A DNA stretch of 64,000 bases from Ascarosepion bandense (GCA_037127315.1 JBBBDQ010001939.1:768501-832500); one strand, 5' to 3'. Shown: positions 25,919-38,572, counted from the stretch's first letter. Numbers and translations are program-made. Notes: generated from the letters alone by a model not told the origin.

Positions 25919-26936
25919 ATGGAAAAATCTGAATTTCATGTGTTGATAAAGCATTGCTTTCTGATGGGGAGAAAAATACTGTTCAAGCCAGCCAATGGCT
26001 TGATAACTTATTCAGACTCTGTACCATTAGAAACAATGGTTAAGAGGTGGTATGCTGACTTTAAATGCGGTTGTATAGAAACACATGATGCTGAATGCTC
26101 AGATTGTCTAAAATCAGCAGTTGTTCTGGAAAACACCAAAAAATCCACAAACTTATTTTGGCTGATTGTAAATTGAAGTTACATGAGTGAGATAGTAGAG
26201 GAGTTGAACATATCAGAAGGCAGTGTGTTCACCATTTTGCATGTACATTTGTCAATAAAGTTGTGGTCAAAGTGGGTGCCATGTTTGCTCAGTTGATCAA
26301 AAACAACAATGCATCAACGATTCAGAACATTGTTTGCAACTGTTTCAATGCAAGAAGGGGCTTTTGCATAAATATGTGACAAGAGATGAAACATGGATCC
26401 ACCACTTCACTCTGGAGTCAAATTGGCAGTCGGCTGAGTGGACAGCAGCAAGTGAAGGCTGTCCAAAGTGACCGAAGACGCAAACATCAGCAAGCAAGGT
26501 TTTGGTCTCTATATTTTTGGATGTGCAAGGTGTTTTGTTTATTGATTACCTTACAAAAGGGAGAACCATCAATAGCAAATATTATATAGCATTATTGGTG
26601 TATTTGAAGAAAGAAATCACCAAAAAATGCCACAAATGAAGAAGAAAAAAGTAATCTTTCACCAAAACAATGCACTGTCACAAGTCGATCGCAAAACTAC
26701 ATGAATTGCACTTCAAATTGCTTCTGCATCCACCCTCTGGCCCCCAGTGACTACTGGCTGTTTGCAGACCTCAAAAGCATGCACCAGGGGAAAAGATTTG
26801 GCTCCAATGAAGAAGTAATATCAGAAACTGAGGTATATTTTGAGGCCAAAGACAAATGGTTCTACAAAAAAGACATTGAATTGTTAGAGAAGTGTTGGAA
26901 TTAGTATCACCCTAGAAAGAGACTGTGTTGATGAAT
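25919..26936 (+). pseudogene. Mariner transposase pseudogene
   Basis: The reading starts MEKSEFHVLIKHCFLMG and continues through ETMVKRWYADFK, both typical of the mariner N-terminal helix-turn-helix region. Later blocks are TRDETWIHHFT (first catalytic Asp kept, about 26,372-26,405), FHQNNA (about 26,660-26,680, Asn replacing the second Asp of HQDNA) and APSDYWLFADLK (third Asp kept, about 26,740-26,775). It ends in a KDIELLEKCWN block. Several frameshifts and stops break it. The D-to-N change and the breaks make it catalytically dead. Confidence 0.92.
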
Positions 26937-26975
26937 AAAGTTGAATTTTATTCACTTTGGGACTTATTGAGTGAT

Positions 26976-26976
26976 G

Positions 26977-27016
<40 letters not shown>
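26976..27016. repeat. (AT)n microsatellite
   Basis: About 20 uninterrupted AT units directly outside the mariner right end, probably grown from the TA target site. Confidence 0.9.
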
Positions 27017-28507
27017 CTGAGATGCTTGAGCAATTTGTGAAATGCCAACTTGCCCAAACAACTCAGTTGGATGAATATTCCATTTATTTGACTGCTTTCC
27101 ATGACTGATGGGTTGAGAGACTTAGTAACAATCTGATATTCATGTATATAATCATGATGGGTGTGAAATAAGAGCTGACAATTTACTAGACCAAGATATC
27201 AGGAACAATGGCTTATTAACACTATGGTTTTTGTGTGTGCTGGAGCCTTATGAAAATTGGCCTCTTGCCTTTTATTTCCACCACACAACTTGTTCAGGCT
27301 TAGGATAACTTTTTTTTTATTAAATATATTTTAGTATTCCTTTTACATTGACATCACATTGCACCAATTCATCAATGTCTAATCCAGAAGAAACTGATAA
27401 TTCCACAAATATGCTTCCCTGTCTAAATAGGTACTGTGGGTTGAATCTTTCACATACTTTGTAGATAGCCTTCTTGAAACAAGATGATTTTTGAATTCTT
27501 GTACTAAGCTTCAGAGCACCCATTTTCAGCCTTGTGTCATTTTAGTTGATTATCCCTTTAGGTATGCCAGAATTTACTTTCTATGTCACACAATCTTTCA
27601 CTTAAAATATATGGCTAATTCTCTCAATTGTAGAAAATGGAATCTAGATAACACATTTTTGCTTGATAATGACTAGCAAAATTTTTTTCACTTGAGTTAA
27701 AAGAAATTTGGCTTTTTTTGGAAAAACATTTTCACTCTTACCATTTTATTAGCACATTGTGACAATACAAAGATATGATATCAACTGATCCAAGATTTAA
27801 GCAAAGTACATGTCAACTATTCTGGTCAATTTGGTTTGTGAATTCAATTTAAATTTCTCTGAAATCACTAACCCATCTTGTAATTTGTATAATCTCATAA
27901 TTCTAACATGAAACTCTTAATAGCAAATCTTTAAATCTGATATGATTGCTGAAAATGACAATGCTAAATAAATAAATCTTATTTTTACATTTTCTTATAA
28001 AAATGAAAAGGATAATCAACACTATCAAATATATATTTTTTTAAAATTCAAATTCAAAAGTACAGGCATTGTTCTCTAGTATTTCAATTTCAAAATTTCA
28101 AATATCAAGCTTGGCACATTTGTATATTAACATCAAATATTTTAATTAAATTCAATAAAACAAAAATTGTACAAAATATGATGAAAAGTGCTTGCTTTTT
28201 TTTTGTTGAGGTGTGTAAATATTAATCAATGAAAGCCGACTGCAGTTGGAAACATAGTTCATGTTTCTTCCATTAGCTACATAGTATATAATTTACCAGT
28301 CCTACATAAAGTTTGAAATTCAGAGTTGTTCACTACCCAAGGATGAAAAAGAATCCAATCTATCCTACTGTTTAACTCATAATGGAGAGATTTTTTTCTT
28401 TTTAAGGATATTTGTATGAATGTAATGAAACTCAACCAAAATTTGAATTCAGATCTCTAATTTCTCTTTCCAAGTGGCTATCCATTACATCACCCACACA
28501 TTGTAAA
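27017..28507. other. Intergenic DNA
   Basis: No feature recognised. Short opposing frames at 27,320-27,676 are shadows of each other and match no family I know. Confidence 0.5.
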
Positions 28508-28770
28508 TTTTAGGATGTAGAGGTGGTATTATGGATAACAACCTAAAATGAGAAATCTGAGAGCTGAGTTCAAATTCCAGTTGAGTTTCATTACTCACTT
28601 TTGTGCAAATATCCTGTGAGGTGGGGTATGAATTCATCTCTACACCCCAACTGTAGGTTAAAAAGTACAGAAAACTGATCTCTTCAGTCATGGTTAACAA
28701 TCAGTCTATGAGGAGGACAACTGAATTCAAAAAGTTGTATGTAGCCCTGGTGAAGCACATACTATATGAA
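28508..28770 (+). repeat. tRNA-derived SINE, old degenerate copy
   Basis: The order of landmarks is the same as in the other copies (gtattatggataacaac, gagttcaaattccagttga, tttgtgcaaatatcc, gtaggtt, aacaatcagtctatga), but with many substitutions and loss of the 3' third. Confidence 0.7.
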
Positions 28771-31700
28771 AGTTCCCAATGAATATATCTGCTGTGTTAA
28801 ATGAGAATAGAGAAAAATGCTCATAGTGCTTGCAGCAATTTTCATATTTCTAGTGTTGGTACTCGATTTGTTCTGTGACCAAAAAATGATAAAAGACAAT
28901 GGTATTAAAAGTTTTAAATTATGAATATAGGAGATTAGTTATTTACTTGTACAGTTCATAAAAGAATGCAGTTATTTTATTCTCAATTTATTCAATTTTA
29001 GCATCTGTTAGCTGTCTATAAAAATTAACCCACCAGAACTTGATTAAAAATACAAAAGACAGGTAAATTGCGAGGGATTGTCCTTTTAGCACCAAATATT
29101 AAAAAGATTTTTAAAAACTTTTCTTTAAAATAAATTAAAATATCAACAGAAAATATCCAAATATAATAAATTCAAAATACATTTATTATAATCAAAACAT
29201 TGAAAAAAAAAATTATAACATTTGTATTAATATTTACTTCCACTGAATGTTAAAAAGTAGAATGTACAAATCCATTGATGTCAGTTCTTTGTTCAAAAGT
29301 AGAAATTTTCAAATTTTATCACTTTTTGACTTTGTTAATTTAGTGTAGACAAATGTTTTCCAAAAGAAACTGATGAACAGGAAGCAAGGAACTGTAAATA
29401 TAAATTAAAACCAAAACCCATAATTCATTCAAATATAGGCAAGAGAGAGCAAAAGACATTTAACAAGTAGATTTTTAGCCATCTGCTTGAGGGCATGAGT
29501 ATCTAAGAGATTAAAAACCTATACCTCCAAAATAACTGTTTTAAAAATTTTGACTCAAGAAAGAAATAATATTTTACTTTATTGGTGTACAAAAATATAA
29601 TTAAATTATCAAAATATTTTCTATCTGGTTCGTGGAGAAAATTGTTTTGATAATATATGGATGCTTTTTCCTTATTTAAAACTAGTAAAAAAAACAAAAA
29701 AAAACAAAAAAAAAAACAATTTCTTGCAGCAACTAGTAGTTTATTCTGAATAATATACATGTCCATGATTGAGCAGATTTTCTATTCATATACAGTGCCA
29801 TTTACATGTCCTTTATGCTTTCACACATGCATACACTATTCCATCTCATTCATATTATGTATGTGAAATATTTTTCACACACACAAATTTTCTTATATCC
29901 TTAAAGATAAAAGTTATGGGTGAAGAGAGCAAATATATATTCATAAAATTACATTAAAAAGAGAATAGCAATCCTGTGGAATAGCTGAAGAGAGCCACCA
30001 ATAGATTAGCCCTTCAGGTGCTTCACAAAGACTGCAGTAGATAAAGACTCAAATATGAGTGTGGATTGTCACATTGAGAGACATTAAAATGAAATTAATC
30101 TCAACTCAAAAAGAGAGAAAATATTTCCAACCAATGTAAACTATTAGTTAAGATTGAAGAGAAACTAAAAGGTGGGAAAATACAATTAATAAAATAAAAA
30201 TATCCACCAACCTTGCCTAATTCTGTTTTAAAATATATACAAGAGTTGACATTTCAAAAATACCACAAGCAATTTTATAGTTTAAACTAAAAATAGCACT
30301 TAAATCTAACAAAATATATATTTCTAATTAATGAAGGATATCAAAGGAAAACTTTTCACTGATGACCATCATGAAACAAAGATGTTTTCTTAGATTCCTT
30401 ATCTGAAAGAGCAGGAAACTAAGACCTTGAGAGTTATTAGCCCAAAGCAGTCAACAGCCTTCAATTTGTGTGGACACACTGACAAAGTTAAAGTAGAAAG
30501 CTTTGGGAAACTTTTACTTAATGACAATCAAAGCAAGTATGTTACTTTAATCTGAGAGGCCATCAGCTCAGAGGTGTATTTGACAAGCTTTCAGAAAAAA
30601 CTTCAGTGCTATCTGTTATTCCTGCAGGCAGAAAATACACTCTGAAATCACAGCAAGAAAAAGAAAAAAAAATGTGGCAATGTTGCAGATTCACCTTCAA
30701 ATAAAAATTATCTAATGGAAAAAAGATACCACTACACTTTGCCAACTTTTTTTGTAGCTGAATGAAAGAAAACAAAAACAAAAAAGCAACTAGTGAAATT
30801 AAACTTAAAATATGTCTTAAATTTGGTATGTGATCAAAATGAAGTCAACTTGCTCATAATTAAAGCACTGTAATTAGGAATGTATCCATGCCAGTTAACA
30901 ACCTGGAGGTACAAACTTTTTTGGCAAGGCTCTATACACTTTGATGTAGTCTCAATATTTGCTATGCATAACATGGGATCTCAGGCACCAGTGGGAAATG
31001 CCTATTTTAGCTATCAATAACCATGGTTAATCATTTTAAATCATCAATGTTTAATTAAAAGAAAAATAGTTCCTGTTTCTATAAAAATGTTTGAAGAAAA
31101 AGGAAGATTTTTTTTCTTGAATGAAACAATCAAAAAAGCAAAATACCTGGAAGCCATAAAAGAGCAATAGGTGTTGCCATTGCTCTGATAATAAGCAGTT
31201 GAAAAGCAAGAAACTCATAAAATGTATGATAATTAACAAGTGACAAAACATGAACTCTGATGATTATAATTCGATCACTTATTTCATGATAGATATATCA
31301 TAATCATAATATACTTCATGAAAAATGAATTTAAAAGAATAGGCAGCTCAGTAAGAAATTTATTTTGTTCCAATCAAGGAGTACTTCAGATCTGGAATAG
31401 TTAAAAAAAAAAATACTTTGTTGTTAGTTTTAGTTGAGAATTGAAAAGATTCAAAGTAAAAGAAGAGCAAACTCCTCACTGACAGAAAGAATGAAGATTT
31501 GGTCTGATTCCAGGATTGACAAAAAGTTTCTCATGACAAATATCAAGTTCTTATTCCTAATGAACAGTGAGAAAAATCACAATTTATTTTTTAATCAGTT
31601 CATTGATAAAATAAAAATAAACAAAATGACTATTTTCTTTTTTTTAAATTTGAACAAAATTTCTTAGAATGTCTTCATTTAAAATATCTCTTAGGAAGAA

Positions 31701-32610
31701 CCTTAAAGAAATGGAATTTTGCTTAATTCACATCTTCATTTTTCTTGAACATCTATTGAAAAATTATATGAAATGGAACCAATAGTTTAACTATTTAAGA
31801 AAAATATGAATTTTCTGATAGAATCCAAGCCAAACTGTGTTTAACAAAGAAGCAGAAAGTTGGGGGGGGAAAAAAGAAAAGAAAAGAAGCTTCATTGGGC
31901 TGTTATATTTTTTTTTATTCTAGGACCCCATTTATAAGAAAGTTTCCAAGCCAAAAATTGGGTGCTCAGAATCAGTAGAGAAACAGGTTCCTTGTCGAAT
32001 GCACGAAATTGTGCTGATAGTTTTCTCATTTGCAGTAGGGCAGGATATTTACAAGTGTAAATGAGTATAAAAAAAGAACAATTATTTAGTTGACCCTTAA
32101 AAAGGCCAATACAATCAGTTTTGAATCAATCAGCACTCAAAATATTCCACTGGGTCTCTGTATTCCTTTTGTTAATTGGCTTTTTCCAATTATTGGCTTT
32201 CAAACAAAACCTAAGTGAACAGAAAGGTGCATTGAAAGTTGATTTTAAATCCAAATACTTTGACAAAATTTTTGCTAGAAACTGAATGGACAAAAGAGAT
32301 TTTTTTTAAATGCTTGTATTGACTGAAGAACAGATGGGTTGCAGTCAGAGGAAAAAAAAAGCAAATTGATTGGCACCGGAAAAATAAAAATATATATGTG
32401 CAAATTAAATTCCTTAACATTTCAGAAGATAACAGATACTTGGTTGGACCCAAAACATAATAAATATAGTGTAACTGAACACTACTGTGTGGCAATATCT
32501 TTATCACTGATCAAAAAATAGGTGAGTGGCTAGACTTATTCAACGACATTACAATTCACACTGATGCACATGTGACAAACTTCTTTTCTACTAATCATCA
32601 TTCAGGAAAA
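28771..32610 (-). other. Intergenic DNA, probably including the LETM1 3' UTR
   Basis: Downstream of the LETM1 stop on the minus strand. Minus-strand AATAAA motifs occur near 31,913 and 31,365. No protein-coding or mobile element was recognised. The transcript end is not determined. Confidence 0.4.
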
Positions 32611-32877
32611 TTAATTCTTCTGTTGTACTTTTTTGGTGGTTTCAAGTTCACTTGAGTGTAACTCTGCCTCCAGTGCCTCCTTTTCGGCTTGTGACACAGG
32701 CATTATTGTTGACTTTGACACTTCAGATTCATTCTCATTTGAATTTTCTTTGCCTTTTGTCAGTTTGTCTTTCTTTTCTGCTTCTTCCAGCATTTCTTCC
32801 ATTTTAAAGAGGTCCAGAACTTCAGTTATCTGGGCAGGACTCAACTTAAGATTATCACGGCTCAAATGTTCAATTGT
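32611..32877 (-). CDS. LETM1: LETM1 terminal exon
   Basis: 88 codons and TAA at 32,613-32,611. It starts TIEHLSRDNLKLSPAQITEV and continues LDLFKMEEMLEEAEKKDKLT, a helix equivalent to the vertebrate [20 protein letters not shown] and EKEEKVEEKEKAKEK tail. A Ser/Asn/Glu-rich segment and a final ELETTKKVQQKN follow. Acceptor ctacag. Confidence 0.94.
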   Translation of the reverse strand, partial: TIEHLSRDNLKLSPAQITEVLDLFKMEEMLEEAEKKDKLTKGKENSNENESEVSKSTIMPVSQAEKEALEAELHSSELETTKKVQQKN

Positions 32878-32983
32878 CTGTAGAGAAAAGTAAAACAAAT
32901 TAATTTACAGCTTAAAACAAGGTATTTATTATTGAAATTAAAGAGGTAATTATTTTTATGTTTTTTGGTTTCCTAATAGAAGT

Positions 32984-33080
32984 AGGTGCTGAAAAGTTAT
33001 TGACCACTTTGCAAAACCTGACCAAATATCTTTTTTTTCTTGAAGTATTTATTGATTAGGTTGAGAACTTTTCAGCACCT
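32984..33080. mobile_element. Short MITE with aggtgctgaaaagtt ends
   Basis: 97 bp with perfect 15-bp inverted ends (aggtgctgaaaagtt and its complement). It shares its ends with the element at 21,302-21,392. It is in the last LETM1 intron. Confidence 0.75.
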
Positions 33081-33997
33081 TTGTATAATTTAAATAAAAG
33101 AAACACAAAACACTGCAAAAGATTAGATGTTTTAGCTTCTCACCCATAAACAAAGCTAAATATTCCAGTCTCCACACATTTTGCATAAACATTGAGGAAT
33201 AAGACAAATGGTGATTTTCCAAGCAGAGCTTAGATGTGGCATAAGGCTGATAGTATGGGGTTCCCAGTGAGCATCAAACTCATTACTCAGTCATAATTAT
33301 TCAAGCAAAACAAGCTTGCTAACTGTTACACTACATCCAGGTGTCCAAGTCAAGTGATGTTTTTTTTCTACTAATTTGACTTTAAATTGGAATCTATGGT
33401 ATATAAATTTGTGTCCAGGTTCCGACATTTCACAATTCATGGCAAATCTTCTATTATCACAATGTGGGATATTTAATAAGAAAGATGATAGAAAAATGAA
33501 AAATAATTTAAATGAAATTGGCTAGATTATATACGCAAAAGACACAAAAAAAAGAAAAAAAAAAGAGCACTTTTTAAATTATTTTCAAAATTTAAAATTT
33601 CCAATGTCACATGTTCATGCACTTATATCACATCAATGTAAACAACCACAGTCTGATGAAGCCTGAGGTGACAAAATGTGTCACAAAAACTTTTGCCACT
33701 GTCATACAACACATCTTTCTTCTAAAACTGTTTTTTATATATAAAAATAATTGTGACTTCATGAAACCTTGAAGTCAGAATGAACCTGCTCAGTTAAAGT
33801 GACAAATTTTTTGCACTAAAACTATCAGCACTCTATTTCTACCCTGGTACCAAGCAGTTTATGATAAAAAACCTGTTTGCCAAAATACCTTATCAGTAAA
33901 GCTACTGACAAAAAACAACAATCTTAGCACCAAACATTATCATAACTCAACACATTATTTATTTAAAAAAAAAAAAAAAAAAAAATGAAGAGCCTAT

Positions 33998-34095
33998 AGG
34001 TAAATCCCAAAAACCAGATCCTATTAATATTAAAAAGATCCAGGTGTAAATAGTAATATCTATTTACAGAGCCACATATATATATATATATATAT
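33998..34095 (+). repeat. Short copy of the Tc1-like terminal repeat
   Basis: It contains ccagatcctattaatatta, gatccaggtg and atctatttacagagcca, as in the terminal arms at 49,475 and 51,692. It lacks the internal tttattaatatta doubling. It ends in an (AT)n run. Confidence 0.7.
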
Positions 34096-34640
34096 ATAAT
34101 GTATTTTTGATCAATCCAAAGTCAAATAATTATACTGGACAAACCACAACTCTTAACAAGACAAGTTATGTTACATCTCACTGACCATAGCTCAATTAGA
34201 TCTTTAAATACACATCAAGACCTACCAAACTCTATCCATAACATACTCGTTGATAATACAAATAGCATCATCCACATGTAAAAAAAAAAAAAGACTAAAA
34301 TTAATGAAATCAATATTTAAAAAAAAAAAAAAAAAAAAAAAGAAAAGAAATCCAATACTTAACAATATCAACTATGAACATGGCAACAATGTGTTCACTG
34401 TTTTCACAATATAAAAAATAACTGTAACTCAACATATATACACACAAACACCTTATATATTCAGTTAAAAGTAAAATAAAATTCATGCTTGATAATGGCT
34501 AAAAGTACAATTGGAGAAATAAAACAGGATAATTTTTACACAATTTACATCCTGAAAAATAAAAAAACTTGTAAGATCACATGAAAAATTATATAAAGAA
34601 ATTAATCATCACACCTTGTCTGCCATTTTTAATGAAGAAT

Positions 34641-34659
34641 GTGTGTGTGTGTGTGCGTG

Positions 34660-34711
<52 letters not shown>
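34641..34711. repeat. Compound (GT)n-(CA)n-(TA)n microsatellite
   Basis: Alternating GT, then AC, then a long AT tract. It is next to the 3' end of the minus-strand Penelope-like relic, which often acquires simple repeats at its insertion junction. Confidence 0.9.
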
Positions 34712-34715
<4 letters not shown>

Positions 34716-34869
34716 GTGTATTTTGGCAGCATTTTTTCATTAATACATGTTTCGTTGAATAATATAGACAAGTTTTGTCTATTTTATGCAGGATCCTTTC
34801 GTATAGTCTGATAAGCTTGATAGTGCTATCGTTAAAAGACGACAAGAAATCGCAGTAATTGTTGATTTT

Positions 34870-36607
34870 TTTTATCAGGTCTGAGCTTTTGGCTTACATA
34901 AGCCATTATCAAAGAGTGAACATTTAACATATAGTGAACATAGAACATTTAAGTTATTGACAAACAGAATTAAAGAAAGAGACAAGTCCATTTTTGACGT
35001 GGCGGATGGCCGAAGACAGTGACAAAATGGTGGTGGTATGGTTCTTGGTCACATGAGGGTATAGTGGCATGAGGGGATTGATAAACGTGGTGTTTTAAAT
35101 GTCAGAATATGTTTGAATTGTCATTTAAGTGTAGTGTAAGATGATGTGAGAGCGAGTTGGTAGTATGGCCAATGTAGATATTATTTAATTTGTTAGAGAT
35201 ACATTCTCGAAAGGGGCATTTGAATTTATAAACTACACTGGTTTTTTTGCAAATTGTTAACGGTGGGGGAGGAGTCGTTGTGGATGATTGAATTGGATGT
35301 AGTGGATTTAGCGTAATATATGATAAACTTAATTCCTTTGTTAGGGTCCATTGGAGAAATATTAGTATTTATGAGTTTTTTTAGGATATTTTCATATAGT
35401 TTCTAGTTGGAGTGCATTTGGCTACGATATAAGAGAGTGATATGTTTGGGATTGGTTGGGCTAGTACCATGTGTTGTTTTTTCTGTGTTAAGGTTTTTAA
35501 GAAAATGTCGTATTTGTTCATCAACTATGTAATTGGGAAAATTATTGTTAATGAGTGTGTTTTATGTTTTTTAGTTTGCTGTGGAAGATCTGTTTTGTAG
35601 ACGAATTGATTTTTGCATGATGTAGTAGATTTTTTATAATGGCTATTTTGTAATAGTGGGGGCATTCGCTAATATAGTGTGGAGGGATTTTTGTTAGTGG
35701 GTTTTTTATACGGTGAGATAGTGAATTTATTGTCATCAGTGTTAATTAGTATGTCAAAGAAAGGAATTTTGTTGTCATTGCTAAGTTCATAAGTGAATTT
35801 TAAGACAGTTATTTTGAAACTGTTTTTGAAGTTGTAGGATTTCGTCGGTATTTTTAATTAATAGTAGGATATCATCAACGTATCTTAGATATATGGATGG
35901 TTTTTTAAAATTTGTAAAGGTAGTATTTCGAGGTTCGACATGATCAACAAAATTTGGTAGGGTGTGATAAGCTAGTAGGATTTTTCTTAAGATGTTGGGA
36001 TTAATTTTGAGTGGGGGTAATGAAGGATTACTGTAGGCATTCCTTATAATTATATCGATAGTTTCACTGAAGGGTACGTTAGTGAAAAGGTTTTCAATGT
36101 CAAGTGAAGCTATGATTTCATTATCAGGTTTTTCACTCTTGAGGATTTGGATTTCCTCTAGAGTTGACTTAATGCTGTATTTACTCGGAAGGTAGGGTGT
36201 GATAAGCTGGTTAATATGTTTAGTTAGATGGTATACAGGAGTAGGAATTTTGGATATGATAAGGCAGAGAGGATAGTTAGGTTTGTGCGTTTTTATGGTC
36301 CCATATATGTAACTAGGTTTGTAGTTGCCAATAATTTTAAAGAGTTTTAAGGAATTCTGATCAACGTTGTTGACGCTAATGAGTTTATTAAGTTTAGATT
36401 TTAGTTAGTGTGTCGGGTTCTTGTTAAATTTTTTAAATTTCGTGTGCTCATGGAGTATGTGATTGAGTTTTGTGTTGTAATCTGATTTGTTAAGTACGAC
36501 AAAGATGTTAGCCTTGTTGGCTTTTTTACAATTATGTGAGAGTGATTGCATAGTTTGTGTGCAGCACTTTTTAGTTGTTTGGATAGAATTTTTGAGGAGC
36601 TTCAGCT

Positions 36608-36646
<39 letters not shown>

Positions 36647-36660
36647 ATGTCATCATTAGT
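34870..36660 (-). pseudogene. Penelope-like element remnant (RT plus GIY-YIG)
   Basis: On the minus strand, in shifting frames, from right to left: VVLNKSDYNTKLNHIL (about 36,430-36,510), YIYGTIKTHKPNYPL (about 36,270-36,315), SLDIENLFTNVPFSETIDI (about 36,055-36,115), YLRYVDDILLLI (about 35,855-35,895), FDILINTDDNKFTISPYKKP (about 35,690-35,770) and finally FKCPF and YIGHTTNSLSHHL (about 35,135-35,230). The SLDxxxLFTNVP and RYVDD motifs are the Penelope RT signatures, and the YIG block is the GIY-YIG endonuclease. Several stops and shifts make it dead. At its 3' end is a decayed hammerhead-like hairpin (34,881-34,912). Confidence 0.9.
36617..36645. repeat. (GT)n microsatellite
   Basis: About 14 GT units at the upstream edge of the Penelope-like relic. 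Confidence 0.9.
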
Positions 36661-37187
36661 TTTATTTATTTTGTCTAAAAAGACCTAAAATGAGTTGTTT
36701 TTTTAGACTTCACCATAAAAACCCATGACTAGGGACAAACCATATAAACTTAATATATTAATTTCCAATGATTATGAAAATTTTTGCCTGGTTAGTAACA
36801 AAAAGCACCCAAAATGCTATGGCCTATAATGATAACTTTTTTTTAAGGTATTAACCTCTTTTTTAGACAAGCGTGAAAAATTTGATTTGGGACGACTAAA
36901 AAGATATAAAAAAACTAACAAATATATTTACCAAGATTTAACTGATATTAAAAATTTTGACACTGAATTTTTAGTAGAGAAAGAAAGAAAAAAGAAAGCA
37001 AAAGAAATAATAGCTACTGGGTTTCAGCTGTATTTTCTTCTTTTTCTTTGACTATTCCATTTTCATAGTGTGGAAAGGCATTATTTATGAGGTATTGGCA
37101 GGATGTAATGGTTGTGCTAAGGAAGGACCTAGTAGAATCATATGGTCTGTGTTCAATTAGTAAGAAGATAGAATAAAGAAAACTTAC

Positions 37188-37329
37188 CTTTAATGCCAAG
37201 GAAATATCTACTTTCCCATCCTTGTCTTCATCTAACACCTCAACAATCATTTGGGCTCGAGTTTCATCTGGAACTTTTTCCAGTTTTTTCAGTGACATCA
37301 CAATTTCATTAATGCTGATCAAATTGTCC
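37188..37329 (-). CDS. LETM1: LETM1 exon, EF-hand
   Basis: It completes the Lys codon and codes DNLISINEIVMSLKKLEKVP, then DETRAQMIVEVLDEDKDGKV and DISLALK. The loop DEDKDGKVDISL has acidic residues at EF-hand positions 1, 3, 5 and 9 and Gly at 6, but Leu at position 12, where Glu (or Asp in vertebrate LETM1) normally supplies the last oxygens for Ca2+. Donor gtaagt, phase 0. Confidence 0.95.
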
Positions 37330-37554
37330 CTAAACAAATTAACAAATTTCATAAATCAATCTTACACATTTGACAGAACTTTAACAGTTTCAGTTAGTAC
37401 TATTTGGAAAAGTAAGAGCAAAATTTTAAAGTTAAATTATTAAGAATATCAGCATCAGCAGCAATGACAAAAATTAATTCATTTTTCACAAGAAACTGGA
37501 GATTGGGTAAAACATTACATTTTTCTTTACTCAATTTTATTCTCACTCATTTTG

Positions 37555-37770
37555 TTTAATCATTTTACCCCAAGGGTTACTGAGTGTAAGAGAATATGAG
37601 AACAAAATTTAAGGAGAGAGAACAATAAAAGAACAAGAATTAAGACAAAAGATTACAGATTTACATTGCATTTAAATTTTTGAAGTTCAAAGTTGAATGG
37701 AAAGCAAGAAACTGAAAAAAGTTCCACAAGTGAGAAGTGCAAGAAGCAGCAGTTATTAGCATAGAGCTTA
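37555..37770 (+). repeat. Dispersed repeat B, decayed
   Basis: It starts tttaatcattttaccccaag and ends near ttccacaagtgagaagtgca, parallel to the copy at 25,508-25,800. It is in the LETM1 intron between the EF-hand and coiled-coil exons. Confidence 0.55.
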
Positions 37771-37993
37771 ACAGTTACATCTAGCTATTTCAATGATGAA
37801 ATCCTGTTGCCAATCTAGTATTGCATTTAAATTCATAAAGTCTAGGTACCATAGAGGAAAGTTCATCAGAACAATTTATCATAAAAATATAGAAGAGGCA
37901 CATAGAGGCTGTGTTACAGCGGTAGGAAAGTGACTGAAACTGAGATGCTAGCTCAGGACTGATAACATTGTAGTAACAAACATAATATCCTTT

Positions 37994-38303
37994 AGTCAGT
38001 TAAATGCCATATGTGATACACACTTGGGTGATCATGTCTCAAAAGAAAGACTCACGGGGCAGAAGATTTTCTCGAAGTAGGTTGTCATTACTTTCTGCAG
38101 TAGACTGTTGCTAACCAAGGCTATAGAACCCAATCTGTCCTGTTATTTAACCCATAGCTGGAGGGAGAAGAGATGGATGCATATCCTTCCCAAGGGTATT
38201 TATTTGCATATAAGTGAATGCAATAAATTCAACTAGAATTCAAACTTGGCTCCCCAGTTTTTTGTTTTAAGCTGATATCCACTGCATCAAAGTGCACATT
38301 TTG
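37994..38303 (-). repeat. tRNA-derived SINE, minus copy
   Basis: The complement of the SINE: it begins with agtcagttaaatgccat and ends with the A-box complement near gatatccactgca. Full length, moderately diverged. Confidence 0.85.
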
Positions 38304-38572
38304 CATAAAGCCTTACATTATCCAAATTTCATGAAAATTTTATTCTTTATTGCTGATCTACACTTTTTAACAAGTACAGGATATAAAAACCGTCTGGACA
38401 TTATGATAAAAAAGCAACAAATAAATATAAGAAATAATGATTATGCTTCATCTAAGAAATTCCAGTAGTATAAAATTCAGTTTTTCTTCATTGACATTTC
38501 TTAGTAAAGGGTGTGAAAATTGTTTATCATGAAATCTAAGTTTTTGAATTCTAGAAAACTATTTAGACTTAC

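Larger units (their letters stand above)
25473..26977 (+). mobile_element. Inactive mariner transposon with nested repeat
   Basis: Ends are inverted: cactt(c)actcaataagt at 25,473 and acttattgagtgatgt ending at 26,977, each next to TA (25,471-25,472 and 26,978-26,979), the mariner target-site duplication. It holds one degenerate transposase gene. A repeat B copy lies between the left end and the transposase start, which explains why the element is about 250 bp longer than a typical 1.3-kb mariner. Confidence 0.85.

Noticed and set aside
33652..33700. Another hammerhead-like motif (ctgatga followed by a gtgac/gtcac hairpin)
   Set aside because: The hairpin is not next to the core and GAAA is absent; too weak to annotate.
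34581..34845. Frames with YIYIY, CVCVC and HTHTH runs
   Set aside because: They come from the compound GT/AC/AT microsatellite.
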